Shown here one piece after another: positions 32,701 to 33,965 of a stretch of 33,965 bases of DNA. A program made the translations under genes and the position numbers. This DNA is from Bigelowiella natans CCMP2755. Taxonomy: Eukaryota; Cercozoa; Chlorarachniophyceae. How positions within the stretch are numbered: position 1 is the first letter of the stretch; every line of letters begins with the position of its first letter. Location of the stretch: contig ADNK01001510.1 in the NCBI GenBank assembly GCA_000320545.1, positions 117,501-151,465 on the forward strand. Reading direction: 5' to 3'. The notes below the pieces were generated by a model. That model was not told the origin of the DNA and did no database searches. It saw only the letters and a list, made by a program, of their open reading frames with translations.

Positions 32701-33067
32701 GGCTCGTGCAAAAAAAACACGAGAACTAGACAAAACTGTCAAAAAGATATTTGGGAAGCAGCTTCGAATGATCAAAGGGAATTCTGCAGAGAAGGTCGGA
32801 AAAAGTAGACATTGTTCCAATGCTGCCTCATTGTTGTGAGCAAGGTGTTGACATTGAACTTAGGTGAGCTCTGTCCTGGAGAAATATGCTTGTTTGTCAA
32901 AGCTACTTGCTTCATATCGTTCTTGCCCAAGCAGTCAGAGCGAGGATCAATTGCTTGCTGGACTTCGATGGGGATCCAAACGGAAAATTCTTGGAAATGC
33001 TCAAAGCAAACGAATGAGGGATTTTTTCAGAAGCATTAGGTACACAGACGATGATGACAACACCTGA
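25033..33067 (+). CDS. MUS81: MUS81 crossover-junction endonuclease, about 23 exons
   Basis: XPF-family structure-specific nuclease that, with an EME1-type partner, cuts branched DNA such as 3' flaps and nicked Holliday junctions in the nucleus. Spliced exons follow the family from end to end: NQYLIEQL...MSVHK joined to ALRGMRKYPLDIISG (N-terminal HhH region); AYLPRYR joined to SGGYAILVAM and GFMTKKE; ADEPFESSY...WSSMATLVKHELI; FHLTSKGHQIAQVL (winged helix); a long Asn/Ser-rich linker; GGYELLLIIDNRE; LGIAVIMKALPLGDALW joined to VARP and FIMERKALNDLVDSIK; DGRLVEQRTRLAASGL; LQESTLATTL; TGDIQDTLWVL; MTRAIAERL; FTMSNFCESF; ARAKKTRELDKTVKKIFGKQL; and a C-terminal HhH region ending at TGA 33065. 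The nuclease residues GD, ERK and the following Asp are intact. ATG 25033 is the first in frame; ATG 25120 (MAPRNQYL) is an alternative. It is the last gene before the telomere. Confidence 0.9.
25210..25437. repeat. 57-bp minisatellite, four copies
   Basis: Period 57 with unit phases at 25211, 25268, 25325 and 25382 (each GATTCAACACGCCGCC). The last copy lacks a CAAC near its end. It starts three bases inside MUS81 intron 1 (donor GTTAGA at 25207) and nearly fills the intron. Because 57 is a multiple of three the minus strand stays open with a 19-residue repeat, which I judge non-coding. Confidence 0.95.
26158..26268. repeat. duplicated exon end and splice donor flanked by (TA)n
   Basis: CTATCGAAAGATTGACAGG plus AAATAAGGTGCC occurs at 26162-26192, where it is the end of a MUS81 exon and its GT donor, and again at about 26235-26265. 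A TA tract (26194-26231) separates them and a second short TA tract follows. Confidence 0.92.
26750..26885. repeat. (TTA)n tracts with triplicated splice acceptor
   Basis: Three blocks of TTA repeat, each ending TCAG followed by ATATGTGAACGA (26776), ATTTGTACG (26832) and ATTTGTGAACGA (26875). The third is the MUS81 exon start that joins in phase. Confidence 0.9.
27254..27288. repeat. (CAT)n microsatellite
   Basis: About 12 CAT units, 20 bp before the winged-helix exon acceptor of MUS81 at 27307. Confidence 0.95.
28797..28922. repeat. tandem GGTGGTAGTAG...AATAGGGGGTTATCA repeat
   Basis: Three copies of a 40-50 bp unit (starting near 28795, 28836 and 28880), made of a GGT/AGT run followed by AGAAATAGGGGGTTATCA, in MUS81 intron between 28730 and 29201. 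Confidence 0.85.
29076..29220. repeat. (ATA)n tracts with duplicated splice acceptor and exon start
   Basis: CATCAGAGTCGAATAAAGCC followed by GACTGAGTTCTC occurs at about 29124-29155 and again at 29195-29226. The second copy is the acceptor and first codons of a MUS81 exon. ATA repeats (29076-29107 and 29158-29194) precede each copy. Confidence 0.92.
29371..29403. repeat. (ATG)n microsatellite
   Basis: About 11 ATG units in the MUS81 intron before the ERK exon. Confidence 0.95.
29608..29770. repeat. (GTA)n, duplicated TACTGATTGATGTCGTCAGCA region and (AT)n
   Basis: GTA tracts at about 29608-29655 and 29696-29727, each preceded by a copy of TTGATTGATGTCGTCAGCA or TGATTGATGTCGTCAGCA (about 29576 and 29661), then AT at 29741-29770 right before the MUS81 exon at 29777. 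A GAA tract (29867-29904) follows that exon. Confidence 0.88.
30419..31012. repeat. 46-bp minisatellite, about 13 copies
   Basis: The word CTATATACTACATACTACAT recurs at 30439, 30485, 30531, 30577, 30623, 30669, 30715, about 30761 (variant CCATATAC), 30798, 30844, 30890, 30936 and 30982, nearly always 46 bp apart and once 37. The rest of each unit is TAC/CAC triplets. It contains no stop codon in any plus-strand frame, so it creates three long overlapping open frames that are low-complexity artefacts. Lies in a MUS81 intron. Confidence 0.95.
31043..31070. repeat. (AT)n microsatellite adjoining a splice acceptor
   Basis: AT tract running straight into CTTCAG, the acceptor of the MUS81 LQESTL exon at 31077. 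Confidence 0.9.
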
Positions 33068-33772
33068 CGTTCACATGTGGTGTCAGCTAGTCAGTGTCGC
33101 AACAGTTTGTTCATTCACATGCACAGAGATGCATGTTCCACAAGCCACACTTGTTGGGACATCCACGTCCATCTGCGTGTGCTCCAAGTGTGATGTGCAC
33201 TGATGCAGTGTTCATGCAAGCAGTGGTGCTTGTTGGTGCGGCAGCAATCCCAAATGAAATCGCGCGCAACAGCCAAAATCTTGCCCATGCTAGCATGTGT
33301 GGAGAAAATGAATTCGCAATTTTGTGACGCATTGTTCATTTGTGAACGCAAAATTCACAAGCAACACAGTCGCACGTCTGTCTGCCAGTTGGGACTGTGA
33401 CCATGCTTCTCGCGATGAACATTGCATCCTCCTTGACATGTTCCAATGCTCATTCTTGTCATTCGAGCATTTCGACATCCTGAGGCATGTGAAATGGATT
33501 CCACACCTGCGATGCATTGCAAACTCAATGGGTTGAATGACTGAAATGGAATTCACACATTTCCAATGATTGCAAATGCGCATTTGAGATCAATTTTTCA
33601 GTGTCACCAGTCTGGTGCGAGAGACAACACGGCTTTTCGTCTGGTTTCAAAGTGCACGTCGCGGGTTTTGGGATCCGAGTCAGGTCATGCAAAAGCACAA
33701 CACAAAAGGGTTGGAAGGGCTGTCATCAAAGTTTGGGTCATCAGATTCAAGATCATCAGCATCAGGGTCATC
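33068..33772. other. subtelomeric non-coding region
   Basis: About 0.7 kb between the MUS81 stop and the telomere. Open frames are present on both strands but none resembles a protein. It is rich in CATG/TGCATG words, with an inverted GTTCATTTGTGAAC at 33333-33346, and it ends in degenerate ATCAGGGTCATCAGGG sequence that leads into the telomere. Confidence 0.6.
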
Positions 33773-33948
33773 AGGGTTAGGGTTAGGGTTAGGGTTAGGG
33801 TTAGGGTTAGGGTTAGGGTTAGGGTTAGGGTTAGGGTTAGGGTTAGGGTTAGGGTTAGGGTTAGGGTTAGGGTTAGGGTTAGGGTTAGGGTTAGGGTTAG
33901 GGTTAGGGTTAGGGTTAGGGTTAGGGTTAGGGTTAGGGTTAGGGTTAG
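33773..33948 (+). repeat. telomeric (TTAGGG)n array
   Basis: About 29 perfect TTAGGG units, G-rich strand running 5' to 3' towards the right edge, as expected at the right end of a chromosome. Seventeen unrelated bases (33949-33965) follow. Confidence 0.97.
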
Positions 33949-33965
33949 ATAGCTTAGTGAAATAG
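33949..33965. other. 17-bp non-telomeric tail after the telomere array
   Basis: ATAGCTTAGTGAAATAG follows the array with no TTAGGG unit. It may be adapter or chimeric sequence, a variant telomere end, or a sign that the array is interstitial. Confidence 0.6.

Larger units (their letters stand above)
25033..33067 (+). other. exon map of MUS81
   Basis: Firm exons: 25033-25206, 25445-25514, 25571-25627, 25690-25793, 25846-25992, 26092-26187, 26386-26498, 26588-26666, 26875-27008, 27308-27459, 27701-27770, 28054-28462, 28644-28730, 29201-29293, 29449-29547, 29777-29848, 31077-31130, 31573-31606, 31836 to about 31924, 32429-32511, 32702-32794, 32864-33067. Phase agrees at every junction from 25033 to 29848. 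Tentative: 30163-30250 (would give the two bases needed before 31077), a piece near 31428-31460 for the FFVKRT-like segment (DDLFVHTK), a 20-nt piece 32010-32029 with an ideal GTAAGT donor, and 32070 to about 32130. The 32511 to 32702 junction is one base out of phase next to an A8 run. Introns are GT-AG. Confidence 0.78.

Noticed and set aside
33566-33965. plus-strand frames of 116-128 codons reading RVRVRV or GLGLGL
   Set aside because: Translations of TTAGGG repeats.
1-33965. tRNA or rRNA genes
   Set aside because: I looked for tRNA arms and rRNA landmarks and saw none I could support.

Overview
The window is nuclear DNA from a eukaryotic alga, ending at a chromosome end. The right edge carries about 29 TTAGGG units with the G-rich strand pointing outwards. 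The transketolase gene encodes a signal peptide followed by a Phe-led AVA/FVAV junction, like the ASAFAP-type plastid targeting motif of red-lineage secondary plastids. A second gene encodes a TAB2-like (photosystem I translation factor) protein, also with an N-terminal signal-type hydrophobic segment. Together these suggest a photosynthetic stramenopile, possibly a diatom. I cannot name the species, and the intron density of four of the five genes is higher than I would expect for a typical diatom.

Layout, left to right. (1) 1-4938, minus strand, running off the left edge: a JmjN/JmjC histone lysine demethylase with an N-terminal PHD finger, in at least 13 exons. (2) 5765-8321, plus strand: a plastid-targeted transketolase with one intron, head-to-head with gene 1. 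(3) 9328-14061, minus strand: a TAB2-like gene in about 18 mostly tiny exons (32-90 nt), tail-to-tail with transketolase. (4) 14594-20309: a structurally complete Ty3/gypsy-type LTR retrotransposon with LTRs identical by eye, TG...CA ends, a 4-bp target duplication and one uninterrupted 1657-codon Gag-Pol frame. (5) 21727 to about 24164 or beyond, minus strand: a Cys-rich multi-exon gene I cannot assign to a family. (6) 25033-33067, plus strand: MUS81, the structure-specific nuclease, in about 23 exons. (7) 33068-33772: subtelomeric non-coding DNA, then telomere.

Three of the multi-exon genes were recovered by following splice phase from exon to exon and recognising family motifs: JmjN, PHD and the JmjC HxE site; the WEL...YSRP...LWE and GGLHFLAI segments of TAB2; the GD...ERK...D nuclease site of MUS81. 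Most of the DNA between exons is simple repeat (TAG/CAT/ATA trinucleotides, AT, GT, AC, GA) or short minisatellite. Repeat tracts often touch the splice sites, and in three places in MUS81 a splice site plus adjoining exon sequence is itself duplicated. The genes do not form one pathway. They are a chromatin enzyme, two plastid functions, a recombination nuclease and an unknown, brought together near a telomere.
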